Shown here in pieces: positions 1 to 10,561 of a stretch of 64,000 nucleotides of DNA. Under the pieces are notes generated by a model that saw only the letters and a program-made list of their open reading frames with translations, made no database searches and was not told the origin of the DNA. Source of the DNA: Deinococcus sp. Leaf326 (lineage in GTDB: Bacteria; Deinococcota; Deinococci; Deinococcales; Deinococcaceae); the NCBI RefSeq assembly GCF_001424185.1, contig NZ_LMOM01000054.1, positions 749 through 64,748 on the forward strand, in the 5' to 3' direction. Within the stretch, counting starts at the first letter, position 1, and each line of letters begins with the position of its first letter. Position numbers and translations under genes: made by a program.

Positions 1-7
1 GAGGCAG

Positions 8-325
8 GTGGGCAATCAACAGGCAGAGGAAGACGTGCAGGGTGAGTTGATCATCTCGGAACGCACGTTCGACACGTCTCTTTTTTGCTGCTGGGGAACT
101 GAGTCCAGGGAGGTGGCTGCTCAGGTCGTGATGATTGACACTCTGGGCGGTGATCAGAGCGAGGAGGACATCGACGACACGCTGAAGCGTGTCGATTCGC
201 AGATGGGGAACCTGGGTTTTGAAGTGGCGAGTGAGTGCGGTAGCCTGATGGAAGGCGGATTCTGGTGCGTTCACACCTCCAGAAGACCGCCTTTCGTCAT
301 TTTTGGCGATCCCCAAACCTGTTGA
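8..325 (+). CDS. hypothetical protein, probably truncated by repeat
   Basis: A reading frame of about 105 codons starts with GTG at 8, and the frame is also open to the left edge, so the true start may lie outside. No family is recognised. It encodes a soluble, acidic product with a Cys pair near residue 28. From 271 onward the codons belong to the 97-bp repeat, so the last 18 or so residues (the segment after GGFWCVH) are probably an artefact of the repeat insertion rather than native sequence. It faces the truncated primase gene across the repeat. Confidence 0.3.
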   Translation: MGNQQAEEDVQGELIISERTFDTSLFCCWGTESREVAAQVVMIDTLGGDQSEEDIDDTLKRVDSQMGNLGFEVASECGSLMEGGFWCVHTSRRPPFVIFGDPQTC

Positions 326-465
326 GGCTGTTCAGAACAGGGAAAACTGAAGTTGTCCTCTACTGAGGTCACACCTCCAGAAGACCGCCTTTCGTCATTT
401 TTGGCGATCCCCAAACCTGTTGAGGCTGTTCAGAACAGGGAAAACTGAAGTTGTCCTCTACTGAG
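271..465. repeat. 97-bp direct tandem repeat
   Basis: Two identical 97-bp copies lie at 271-367 and 369-465 with a single G between them. Each contains the 13-bp palindrome CTGTTCAGAACAG (328-340 and 426-438). The left copy runs into the hypothetical gene at 8-325, and the right copy supplies the premature stop of the primase gene. No transposase is encoded here. The unit could be a MITE or the leftover end of an insertion sequence duplicated in place. Confidence 0.85.
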
Positions 466-1015
466 CAGGCAACCGCATGACGCGAGCTACATCTTTGACG
501 GCGGGATCGCCGCCATATTGCGCAGCCAACTTCTCCTGGATGTCGGTGAATCGAGCTAGGTCACCGTCGCGGAGTAGCCAGTAGACGTGGTATTTCGCTG
601 GGCTGCTCTCGACGACGATAGACGGCTCTATTGCCCAATTGGTAGGCAAAGGTGCTCCATCCAAGTCGAGCATCTGGGCACGGCAGGTCTGAACGTCCTT
701 CGCTTTGCGGCCAGCGCCATTCGTCTCATTGACTGTGACAAAGATGCCAGCCCCAGCACGATTGAGTTCTTGGAGTCGAGGAAGGTGCTCGTCGTATTCC
801 GAAACATCGAAGTGAATGATCTGAATCAAGTCCGGCCGTTTGGCTTCGGGTGCTTCCTTGAAGGTCTGCACTGTGACACGGGGAGCGGTTTCGGGAGCCA
901 AGGCTCGCAGAAAATCTTCGGTGGATGGTCCCTCGGCGGCGTGTACGTCAGTGGAATCACTGAGTACAGTGAGGGTGGTTGCGTCCTCACTGGCTGACTG
1001 GTCGGTGGGGATCAT
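458..1015 (-). pseudogene. RepB-type DNA primase, C-terminally truncated
   Basis: The 185-aa product matches the N-terminal part of plasmid RepB-like (AEP-superfamily) primases. After a variable first 60 residues come FVTVNETNGAGRKA, an acidic metal-binding MLDLDGAP segment, VVESSPAKYHVYWL, and finally DPAVKDVARVMRLP. In full-length relatives the last motif continues with a Gly-Phe and a helicase or further replication domain. Here it ends with Ala-Gln-stop supplied by the first bases of the 97-bp repeat, so the gene is broken by that event. The ATG overlaps the stop of the upstream HTH gene (ATGA, 1012-1015), so translation was coupled. In a replicating element this protein would prime DNA synthesis; the fragment keeps most of the primase fold but its activity is uncertain. 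Confidence 0.75.
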
Positions 1016-1200
1016 CTTTTACGGTCTCCGTAAATCTGTGCCTGAACCCAACGCTCAAGCTCTTCCTCCGGGATGCGGAAGATGGTGCCCAGTGGACGAA
1101 CGACCCTGAGCTGACCTGTGTGGATCAGGGCACGAATGGTTTTCGGGTGGACGGCAAGACGCTTGGCCGCCTCTCTGACACTCAAAAGCACAGTAGACAT
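1012..1200 (-). CDS. excisionase-family HTH DNA-binding protein
   Basis: This 62-aa protein is one MerR/Xis-like helix-turn-helix domain: SVREAAKRLAVHPKTIRALI forms the HTH, followed by a wing (RVVRPLGTIFRIPEEELERW). That is the full length of the excisionase (HTH_17) family, which binds DNA near attachment sites or acts as a small regulator in plasmids. A strong ribosome site GAGGAGG lies at 1203-1209, four bases before the ATG. The stop overlaps the start of the primase gene by ATGA. Its place next to a tRNA attachment fragment supports a role in excision or replication control, but the target site is not shown. Confidence 0.8.
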   Translation of the reverse strand: MSTVLLSVREAAKRLAVHPKTIRALIHTGQLRVVRPLGTIFRIPEEELERWVQAQIYGDRKR

Positions 1201-1758
1201 AAGCCTCCTCGAATAGGGGGAATGGGTTGTGTGCAGCGCTAAGGCTGTTGGCGGGGATTAGGCTTGAATGGGCAGTGCCTCTGCTGGACGTGCGGTCTCG
1301 TGGGGAGAGCGTCAACTTGTCCCGATCTTGTTCAGCGAAAGCCCATTCAGACGTGCCTTTCCTGGCCTTCAGGTTCCTTTCCGAACCCTCGGGTTTACTC
1401 TAAGACCGATTTTCAGATGGCCTGTTTTTTCTCGAAAAAGGCATAGAAGCTGCGGAAATTGCTCTAGTGGGGGTTCTAGAGATGGGGTACGGTTTGGTCC
1501 CCGTTCTTTACGGTTTTGCGGTTCAAGGTGAATAATTGAGTGCAGCAGGGCAAAAAGGACACCTGGGCCCGTCACCGCAAGTGAAACGCAAAAGGTCAGG
1601 GCGGACCCTGACTGGGCGTTTCAGATGGGGTAGGTACTCCAGGTGAAGAGTGAAATCAGCGGTGTAATTGACAGAGACTGGGGCTCACGTCAGGATCGCG
1701 GAAATGTGCAATTCAGAGAAAAATGTTGTCCAGCACAACTCTAAGGCAGAGCTATGTG
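1201..1758. other. gene-free stretch inside the element
   Basis: About 560 bases upstream of the HTH gene hold no convincing gene on either strand. Short open frames (for example 1264-1446 and 1369-1575) lack ribosome sites, family similarity and the codon use of the neighbours. A GTTGT/ACAAC inverted repeat sits at 1725-1729/1735-1739. The region may hold arm-type integrase or Xis sites and the promoter for the HTH-primase pair. Confidence 0.5.
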
Positions 1759-1775
1759 TTACGCAAATAACATAA
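1759..1775 (-). promoter_or_regulatory. RDRM-like palindrome beside the att site
   Basis: On the minus strand the 17 bases read TTATGTTATTTGCGTAA. They fit the dyad TTAYGT-N5-ACRTAA of the Deinococcus radiation/desiccation response motif, bound by the repressor DdrO, at 11 of 12 arm positions. The motif lies 5 bp from the tRNA-derived core. No gene starts close by on either side; the HTH gene starts 558 bp to the left. It may alternatively be a symmetrical integrase or Xis site. Confidence 0.45.
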
Positions 1776-1780
1776 TCCAG

Positions 1781-1826
1781 ACTTTTAATCAGCGGGTTCT
1801 CGGTTCGAGTCCGAGGCGACCCACCA
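1781..1826 (+). other. attachment site: 3' fragment of tRNA-Lys(UUU)
   Basis: The sequence starts in the anticodon arm (CTTTTAA loop, anticodon UUU) and continues through a perfect T arm (CTCGG at 1799-1803, TTCGAGT loop, CCGAG at 1811-1815), the acceptor strand GCGACCC (1816-1822), discriminator A and CCA (1824-1826). No matching 5' half exists upstream: GGGTCGC is absent and the 5' side of the anticodon stem mismatches. It is therefore the 3' duplicate left when an element integrates into a tRNA gene, not a functional tRNA. The intact tRNA-Lys should sit at the other end of the element. Confidence 0.85.
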
Positions 1827-1854
1827 GAAATCCCCCGTCTTGAACGGGGGTTTC
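1827..1854 (+). terminator. intrinsic terminator after the tRNA-Lys fragment
   Basis: Stem CCCCCGT (1832-1838) pairs with ACGGGGG (1844-1850) around a five-base loop. GAAA (1827-1830) pairs further with TTTC (1851-1854), and a T-rich run follows. This is the host tRNA's own terminator, still next to CCA, so chromosomal DNA resumes here. Confidence 0.8.
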
Positions 1855-2006
1855 TCTTTGGGCTCGTCCTGCCGGGTTACAGAAGGGCCCGGCTCGGGGC
1901 GGCGCTCGCTCCCTGTGTTCTGCCGCAGAAAGAGAGCAGGCCAGAGCTTCTACCCTGGTCTGCCCTTATAGAAGACGGTGCCGGCCAGTGACCGGTCCTG
2001 TCTGTC

Positions 2007-3914
<1,908 letters not shown>

Positions 3915-3970
3915 GCCCCGCAGGATACGCCGCCTGCCCGTCCTCCTGTCTGTGAAACAGGCCGCGCCGT

Positions 3971-5236
3971 TCAGGGCGCCGGGACGAGGTGGCCCGGCCC
4001 CAGGTCGCGCGCCGCGCGCGCCCCGAGCAGCCCCAGCGTCAGGTCGAACTCGGCCAGCAGGTTGCCCAGGACCTCGCGCACCCCGTCCTCGCCCGCGATA
4101 CCCAGGCCGTACACGTAGGGCCGCCCGATCAGCACCGCCCGCGCCCCCAGCGACAGCGCCTTGGCGATGTCGGCCCCGGTGCGCACGCCGCTGTCGAACA
4201 GCACCGGCAGCCCGCCCGCCGCCGCGACCACGCCCGGCAGACAGTCGAGCGCGCCGACCTCGCCGTCGATCTGACGCCCCCCATGGTTGCTCACGATCAG
4301 GGCGTCCACGCCGCGTGCCGCCGCCTCGCGGGCGTCGTCCGGGTGCAGCACGCTCTTGAGGACGATGGGCAGCCGGGTCCACTCGCGCAGGCGCGACAGG
4401 TCGTCCCAGCCGAGGTCGGGGTTGGTGTAGGTGGCGACGAAGCGGGTGGTCGCCGCGCGCATCTGCTCCAGGTTCAGCCCGTAGGGGCGGCCCCGGCGCA
4501 GCAGCTCGGCCCCGGTCTTCAGCAGCTCCAGCGACGGCCGGGGCGAGGGCGGTGGGCCGCCCACCGGCAGCGCGAGCCGCGAGCGGAAGACCGGGTCGCT
4601 GAGGTACTGTCCCAGCCCCAGCCCGCGCAGGAAGGGCAGGTGCCCCAGGTCGAGGTCGCGGGGTCGCCAGCCCAGCAGGGTGGTGTCCAGCGTCACCACG
4701 ATGGCCTGGGCGCCGCAGGCCTCGGCGCGCTCCACCAAGGAGCGGGTCACGCCGTCGTCGGTGCCCCAGTACAGCTGATACCAGCGCGGCGCGTCCCCCA
4801 TCGCCGCCGCAACCTCCTCCATCGGCACCGCCGCCTGCGTACTGAAGACGAATGGTAGACCCAGCGAGGCGGCGGCCCGCCCCACCGCGAGATCGGCGCC
4901 GGGGTGTACGAGGTCCAGCGCCCCCACCGGGGCCAGCAGCAGCGGCGACGGGTAGGTGTGCCCCAGCAGCTCGGTGCTCAGGTCGCGCGTGGCGCTGCCC
5001 ACCAGCTGGCGGGGCAGCAGCCGCACCCGGTCGAAAGCCTCACGGTTGAAGCGCACCGTGCGCTCGGCTCCCGCTCCGCCGGCCACGTAGGCGAAGGCGG
5101 CGGCGCTCAGGTGGGCGTGCGCCGCCGCTTCGAGGGTGTCGGGGCCGGTCGGCACCAGCGGCGCGCGGCCGCTCAGGCCGTCCACGTACACGGCGGTCTG
5201 CCGGGCGCGGCCGGGCGAGCGCAGGGGGGGGGTCAT
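3971..5236 (-). CDS. FMN-dependent alpha-hydroxy-acid oxidase/dehydrogenase
   Basis: This 421-aa member of the glycolate oxidase/lactate dehydrogenase/lactate monooxygenase family oxidises 2-hydroxy acids using FMN. FMN and substrate residues are visible: WYQLYWGTD (active Tyr), [13 protein letters not shown] (Lys), SNHGGRQ (catalytic His and Arg) and [13 protein letters not shown] (phosphate loop). The N-terminal extension and length are closest to the lactate 2-monooxygenase branch, so lactate is a likely substrate, though glycolate fits the neighbouring glcDEF genes. A leaderless promoter (TATGCT at 5243-5248, 6 nt before ATG) separates it from the glc operon, whose last stop is 41 bp upstream. 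Confidence 0.88.
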   Translation of the reverse strand: MTPPLRSPGRARQTAVYVDGLSGRAPLVPTGPDTLEAAAHAHLSAAAFAYVAGGAGAERTVRFNREAFDRVRLLPRQLVGSATRDLSTELLGHTYPSPLLLAPVGALDLVHPGADLAVGRAAASLGLPFVFSTQAAVPMEEVAAAMGDAPRWYQLYWGTDDGVTRSLVERAEACGAQAIVVTLDTTLLGWRPRDLDLGHLPFLRGLGLGQYLSDPVFRSRLALPVGGPPPSPRPSLELLKTGAELLRRGRPYGLNLEQMRAATTRFVATYTNPDLGWDDLSRLREWTRLPIVLKSVLHPDDAREAAARGVDALIVSNHGGRQIDGEVGALDCLPGVVAAAGGLPVLFDSGVRTGADIAKALSLGARAVLIGRPYVYGLGIAGEDGVREVLGNLLAEFDLTLGLLGARAARDLGPGHLVPAP

Positions 5237-5276
5237 GCGCGCAGCATAGCGGCCCCGCCGCGCGCTCCGGCCGGGT

Positions 5277-5931
<655 letters not shown>

Positions 5932-5945
<14 letters not shown>

Positions 5946-7425
5946 GGGGGGTCTCCGTCTTGGTAGGTTCAGTCGCGGCGTTCTCCAACTCGTCGGGCAG
6001 AATCTTGCCGGGGTTGAGGCAGCCCTGCGGATCGAGCGCCCGCTTGACGCTGCGCAGCACGTCCAGCGATTCGGGGTCCACCGCGTCGCGCATGAAGTCG
6101 CGTTTCATGCTGCCGATGCCGTGCTCGCCGCTCAGCACGCCGCCGTGCCGGATGGCGACGAGCGCGATCTGGTGGGCGAGGTGGTGGACGGCCTCGGCCG
6201 ACTCGGTGCGCGGGTCGAACAGGATGTTGGGGTGCAGGTTGCCGTCTCCGATGTGCCCGAACTGCACGACCGGAAAGGGGCTGGCGTCGCCCAGCGCCCG
6301 GATCTCACGGACCACGTCGGGCAGGGCGCTGCGCGGCACCACAATGTCCTCGTTCATCCGCTGCGGCCGGATGCGCCCCAGGGCGGGGGAGACGCTTCGC
6401 CGGGCGCGCCACAGGGCGTCGCTCTCGGCGTCGGTGGCTGCGCGGCGCACCTCGCCCCCGGCCCCCAGGCAGGCGGCCTCGACCAGCGCGCGCTCGGCTT
6501 CCACGGTCTCCAGGTCGTCGCCGTCGGTGTCCACCAGCAGCACGGCGCCCGCCTCACGCGGCAGCCCCAGGTGCAGGTAATCCTCGACCGCGCCCACGCA
6601 GGCCGTGTCCATGAATTCCAGTTTGCTGGGCACCGCGCCCGCCGCGATGGCGCGGCTCACCGCTTCGGCGGCCTGCCCGACCTCCGCGAAATGGGCCATC
6701 AGGGTGCGCACGTGCCGGGGCGGGGGCGTGAGGCGCAGCGTCGCCTCGGTGATTAGGCCCAGCGTGCCCTCCGAGCCGATCAGCAGCCCGGCGAGGTCGT
6801 AGGCCCCGCGCGTCAGCTCATGGACCTCGCCGGCCTCGTCCACGAATTCCAGGCCCTGCACGTAGTCGCCGGTCACGCCGTACTTGAAACAGGTCGGCCC
6901 CCCAGCGTTCTCGCCCAGGTTGCCGCCGATGGTGCTCGTCCGGAAACTGGCCGGGTCGGGCGGATACACCAGCCCGTGTGGGCGTGCGGCCTCGGTGACC
7001 TTCAGCGTGACCACCCCGGCCTGCGCCCGCGCCTCGCGCCGCTCGGGGAAAATGTCGAGCCGCGTCATGCGCGTGAACGAAATGACCAGCCCCTCGCGCA
7101 GCGGCACCACGCCGCCGCTCAGGCCGCTGGCCGCGCCGCGCCCCACGATGGGCACGCCCGCCGCGCGCGCCGCCCGGACGGCCGACACCACGTCGGCGGT
7201 GCTCTCGGGCAGCACGACTGCCAGCGGCGTCTCACCGAACGCGATGGCGTCGTAGCGGTAGTTGCGCCGCTCGGGCAGGCTGCTCAGGACCTTGCGGCTG
7301 CCCAACATCCGGGTCAGCTCGGCCGCCAGCGCGTTGTCGGGCGTGCCCGGCGAGGCGGGCTTGCGGGCGCGCGAGTTGGTGGTCAGGGCCCACTTTTCGG
7401 GCAGCCTGGGCAGCTTGAGACTCAC
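5932..7425 (-). CDS. glcD: glycolate oxidase, FAD-linked subunit GlcD
   Basis: At 497 aa it almost equals E. coli GlcD (499). Residues about 60-240 form the FAD PCMH domain ([51 protein letters not shown]). The C-terminal FAD-oxidase domain shows [14 protein letters not shown] and [17 protein letters not shown], where the His residues bind substrate and metal. GTG 7425 overlaps the glcF stop (GTGA, 7422-7425) behind a G-rich ribosome site, so the open frame further upstream is not used. It is the catalytic subunit of the glcFDE operon. Confidence 0.93.
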
Positions 7426-8699
7426 AGTTCCCCCCGGTACGCGAGGTCCAGCACCTCGACGGTGTGCATCACCGGTACGGGGCTGCCCGCGCGGCGCACG
7501 TGGCTCTGGATCTGGGTATGGCAGCCGATGTTCCCACTGGCGATGAGGTCGGGCGTGGTCGAGAGGATGTTCTTGGCCTTGCGCGCGCCGAGCTGCCCGG
7601 CCAGTTCCGGCTGTTCGAGGTTGTAGGTGCCCGCCGACCCGCAGCACAGGTCACCCTCGGGCACTTCGAGCACCGTGACGCCCGGAATGGCCCGCAGCAG
7701 TTGCCGGGGGGCGAGGCGTACGCCCTGCGCGTGGGCGAGGTGACAGGCGTCGTGGTACGCGACCGTCAGGGGCCGCGAGGCCGGCAGCGGCGGCTCGAGG
7801 TCGCCCGAGGCCAGCAGTTCGGCGAGGTACTCCGACACGTCGCGCACCTTGGCCGCGAAGGCCCTCGCCTGCGCCTCGTCGGGCAGGCCGTGCAGCACCG
7901 CCGGATACTCCTTGAGGCCCGCGCCGCAGCCCGCCGCGTTACTGAGGACGGCGTCGTACTCGGCCGGGTCGAAGGCCGCGAGGTTGGCGCGCACCAGCCG
8001 CAGCGCCTCGTCCCGCGCGCCCGTGTGCAGCGCGGCGGCCCCGCAGCAGCCTTGTCCCTGCGGAATCACGACCTCAATGCCGTTGCGGCTTAGCACCCGC
8101 AGCGTCGCCGCGTTGAAGTTCGGCGCCAGCGCCTGCTGCGCGCAGCCGACCAGAAAGGCCACCCGGCCCCGCCGCTGGCCCCGCGCGGGCGTGAACTCTG
8201 CGCTGGGCTGCATCGCCGGGACGTGCTCGGGCAGCAGGTCCAGCGGCGACCGCAGGGCGGCGGGCAGCGCGGGCGCCAGCGGTTTGGCGTATTGCCCGGC
8301 CCGCGCGGCCACGCTGAACAGCTTCGGCGCGGGCAGGGCCTTGAGGATGGCGAAGCGTTTGGCCCGGTCCAGCGGCGTACGGCGGCGCTGCGGCTCGCTC
8401 CAGCCCCGGAAACTGGTGATGAGTTCGCCGTAGGGCACGCCGCTGGGGCAGGCGGTCACGCAGGCCTGACAGCCCAGGCAGCGGTCAAGGTGCGGCGCGG
8501 CCAGTTCCAGCTCCAGCCCGCCTTCGAGAACCTCCTTCATCAGCACGATGCGCCCGCGCGGACTGTCCATCTCGTCGCCCAGCAGCGCGTAGGTGGGGCA
8601 GGCGGGCAGACAGAAGCCACAGTGGACGCAGGCGTCGACCGCGTGCGCCATGACCTCGCCCTGCGGCCCGATCGCGCGCACCGGAATGTCGTTGTTCAT
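7422..8699 (-). CDS. glcF: glycolate oxidase iron-sulfur subunit GlcF
   Basis: This 425-aa electron-transfer subunit has two 4Fe-4S ferredoxin sites, [12 protein letters not shown] near residue 20 and [14 protein letters not shown] near 70. Two CCG-type domains follow ([11 protein letters not shown] and [11 protein letters not shown]), typical of GlcF/LldE heterodisulfide-reductase-like proteins. It passes electrons from GlcD to the quinone pool. It is the first gene of glcFDE. A leaderless-type promoter upstream (TATCCT, 8721-8726) would start at a five-codon leader whose stop overlaps this ATG. Confidence 0.92.
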   Translation of the reverse strand: MNNDIPVRAIGPQGEVMAHAVDACVHCGFCLPACPTYALLGDEMDSPRGRIVLMKEVLEGGLELELAAPHLDRCLGCQACVTACPSGVPYGELITSFRGWSEPQRRRTPLDRAKRFAILKALPAPKLFSVAARAGQYAKPLAPALPAALRSPLDLLPEHVPAMQPSAEFTPARGQRRGRVAFLVGCAQQALAPNFNAATLRVLSRNGIEVVIPQGQGCCGAAALHTGARDEALRLVRANLAAFDPAEYDAVLSNAAGCGAGLKEYPAVLHGLPDEAQARAFAAKVRDVSEYLAELLASGDLEPPLPASRPLTVAYHDACHLAHAQGVRLAPRQLLRAIPGVTVLEVPEGDLCCGSAGTYNLEQPELAGQLGARKAKNILSTTPDLIASGNIGCHTQIQSHVRRAGSPVPVMHTVEVLDLAYRGEL

Positions 8700-8713
8700 G
8701 CCCTGACCTTCAT
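8696..8713 (-). CDS. possible five-codon leader peptide of glcF
   Basis: TATCCT (8726-8721) is followed after 7 nt by ATG 8713 and the codons M-K-V-R-A-stop. The stop TGA overlaps the glcF ATG (ATGA). The geometry matches leaderless genes elsewhere in the window, so ribosomes may load here and re-initiate at glcF. It could equally be chance within a 14-nt leader containing AAGG. Confidence 0.35.
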   Translation of the reverse strand: MKVRA

Positions 8714-9032
8714 GCCCGACAGGATAGGCGCGGGCAACAGCGCAAAAGGAAGCAGAGCTAGAAACGGCGGCGCGGTAGGGGCCGCCGCGACCGCCGAAAG
8801 TGACCCGCGCACTGCCCCCACGGACCCCCCCCCGGAAGCCGCAGAGAGGAAGCGGTTCCATTCGTTCGTTCGCTTGACAAACCAATGAAATGAAGAGCAG
8901 CATAAGACCAACTCACTTACCCCCGTCCTGGTCTGCCGGGACACCTCGCCGCTCCACCCGCCCGCCGCGGCGTGTGTCAGCGCCGCCCCGAGCCGATCGC
9001 CACGTCCTCTATCTGTTGTCCGGAGCCTGCCC
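8714..9032. other. divergent control region glcF / ROK gene
   Basis: About 320 bases between two divergent transcription units. It holds the glcF promoter at the left, the candidate operator at 8848-8887, and a GGAG ribosome site 7 nt before the ROK start. Long C runs (8823-8832) and GC repeats fill the rest. No gene is seen. Confidence 0.6.
8848..8887. promoter_or_regulatory. candidate operator for the ROK regulator
   Basis: GGAAGCGGTTCC (8848-8859) is a near-palindrome. It is followed at once by an imperfect dyad, CATTCGTTCGTTC (8859-8871) against TGACAAACCAATG (8875-8887), with 9 of 13 positions symmetrical. A TTGACA hexamer (8874-8879) lies inside. The position 146 bp upstream of the ROK gene and 150 bp from glcF suggests autoregulation. 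This is inferred from symmetry only. Confidence 0.35.
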
Positions 9033-10475
9033 ATGTTGCCCGAATCCGATCCCCTGCACCACCTCACCGCTCCGGAGCGGCCCGCGACCCTGGATCTCGC
9101 GGCCATCCGCGCGCGGCACACGGCGCTGCTGCTGCGCCGGCTGTGGGAAGGGGACCGGGCACGGGTGGACCTCGCGCAGGAACTGGGACTGTCGCGCAGC
9201 GCCATCAGCTCCATCGTCTCGGAACTCCTGGCGGTCGGACTGGTGCAGGAACTGGGCACCCGCAGCGGCAGCCGCTCGGGCCGCCGGGCGACCATGCTGA
9301 CCCTCAACGCCCGCGCCGCCGCGCTGCTCGCCGTGGACCTGGGCGCCAGCCACGCCCGCGTGGACCTGCTGGACCTGCGCTGCCGCACCCTCGCGACCCG
9401 CACCGTGCCGCACGACATCTTGAGCGGCCCGGCCGCCACCTACGGCCTGCTGGCGCGGCTGTGCGGCCTGGTGCTGGCCGAGGCGGGCGTGGCCGGCAGC
9501 GAGGTCGCGCTCGTCGGGGTGGGCGTGCCGGGCCCGGTGGACTACGCCACGGGCCGGGTCGTGCAGCCGCCCAACATGCCCGGCTGGGACGGCGAGAATG
9601 TCGGCGAGGCCCTGCGCACGGCCCTGGGGTACGGCGTCCTCGTGGACAACGACGCCAACCTGGGCGCGCTGGCCGAGGCCCGCTTCGGGGCCCACCGGGG
9701 CGCGAGCGACCTGATCTATGTCAAGGCGGCCACGGGCATCGGCGCAGGCATCCTGCTGGGCGGCCGGCTACACCGGGGCATGCGCGGCGGGGCCGGCGAG
9801 ATCGGGCATATCAGCATCAACGAGCGCGGACCGGTGGGCCGCAGCGGCAACCCCGGCAGTCTGGAGAGCTACGCCGCCGCACAGGTGCTCACCGTCCTGG
9901 CCACCGAGTTGCGCGTGGGCCGCGAGAGCGCCCTGCCCGCGGTCCCCACCCTGGCCGACCTGACCCGGCTCTCGGCCAGCGACGCCGTGGCCCGCGAGGT
10001 CTGGCAGACGGCCGGGCACCACGTCGGCGTGGCGATCAGCACGGTGCTCAACTTGTTCAACCCATCGGCCGTCGTGATCGGTGGGCGGCTCGCCCTGGCG
10101 GGCGAGGTGTTTCTGGACGCCGTGCGCGGCAGTGCCCTGGCCCGCACCCTACGCATCAACGCCGGGGACGTGCGCCTGAGTCTGACTACGCTGGGCGAAA
10201 ATGTAGGCGTGCTGGGCGCCGGGGCCATGCTGCTCGGGCACCTGCTGACTCCGGCCGGGCTGCCCCACCTGTACGCCGTCTCTGCGCTGCGCGCCTCGGT
10301 TCAGCCTGGCCTGGCCGCGAAGATCGGCGCGGCTGCCCCGGTCCTCGCGGCGTCGGTGGCGCTGGGGACCCTGCTGGTCGCCGGCCCCGCGACCTCGCCC
10401 GCTTCGCGGTCCACCGGGCCCCCAGGTACGGGCGCTCTGGCCGGACCGGCTCCGCCCCCGGCGGTTTCTTCCTGA
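9033..10475 (+). CDS. ROK-family transcriptional regulator
   Basis: This 480-aa protein has an N-terminal winged HTH at about 26-75 ([20 protein letters not shown]) and a ROK sugar-kinase-like domain to about 400: [14 protein letters not shown] is the ATP-loop relic, then [25 protein letters not shown] and GEIGHISIN. The zinc motif CxCGxxGC of this family is replaced by GRSGNPGS, so all three Cys are gone while the GH His remains. A 75-residue hydrophobic then Pro/Ala-rich tail is unusual. ROK regulators repress sugar genes and release on sugar binding; the glucose-type importer starts 86 bp downstream. GGAG 7 nt before ATG sets the start. Target and inducer are inferred. Confidence 0.85.
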   Translation: MLPESDPLHHLTAPERPATLDLAAIRARHTALLLRRLWEGDRARVDLAQELGLSRSAISSIVSELLAVGLVQELGTRSGSRSGRRATMLTLNARAAALLAVDLGASHARVDLLDLRCRTLATRTVPHDILSGPAATYGLLARLCGLVLAEAGVAGSEVALVGVGVPGPVDYATGRVVQPPNMPGWDGENVGEALRTALGYGVLVDNDANLGALAEARFGAHRGASDLIYVKAATGIGAGILLGGRLHRGMRGGAGEIGHISINERGPVGRSGNPGSLESYAAAQVLTVLATELRVGRESALPAVPTLADLTRLSASDAVAREVWQTAGHHVGVAISTVLNLFNPSAVVIGGRLALAGEVFLDAVRGSALARTLRINAGDVRLSLTTLGENVGVLGAGAMLLGHLLTPAGLPHLYAVSALRASVQPGLAAKIGAAAPVLAASVALGTLLVAGPATSPASRSTGPPGTGALAGPAPPPAVSS

Positions 10476-10561
10476 CCCTCCATCCCGTTTCATATCCGTC
10501 CTCTCGTGCTGCCCCGTGACCCCCCGCCCTCTCATTCCCTACTGTTTCTGGAGGCTCCACC

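Larger units (their letters stand above)
1..1826. mobile_element. right end of a tRNA-Lys-integrated element
   Basis: This stretch ends exactly at a 3' tRNA-Lys fragment (1781-1826) and carries an excisionase-like HTH gene beside a RepB-type primase gene, the usual cargo of integrative or plasmid-like elements. It looks less GC-rich than the rest of the window. A 97-bp tandem duplication interrupts it. The integrase and the other attachment site lie outside the window, so the size is unknown. Element identity is inferred from the att fragment plus gene content. Confidence 0.75.

Noticed and set aside
1264..1575. Short open frames upstream of the HTH gene
   Set aside because: No ribosome site, no -10 box, no recognisable family and overlapping frames on both strands.
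1700..1826. A complete tRNA gene
   Set aside because: The acceptor 5' strand and D arm are missing and the anticodon stem mismatches on its 5' side; only the 3' part is present.
3915..4382. N-terminal extension of the cpdB frame
   Set aside because: It lies antisense-like within the hydroxy-acid oxidase gene, is Arg/Gly-rich, and the signal peptide and leaderless promoter fix the start at 3914.
8901..8906. CATAAG as -10 partner of TTGACA 8874
   Set aside because: The spacing of 21 bp is too long for a standard promoter, so TTGACA is kept only as part of the operator candidate.
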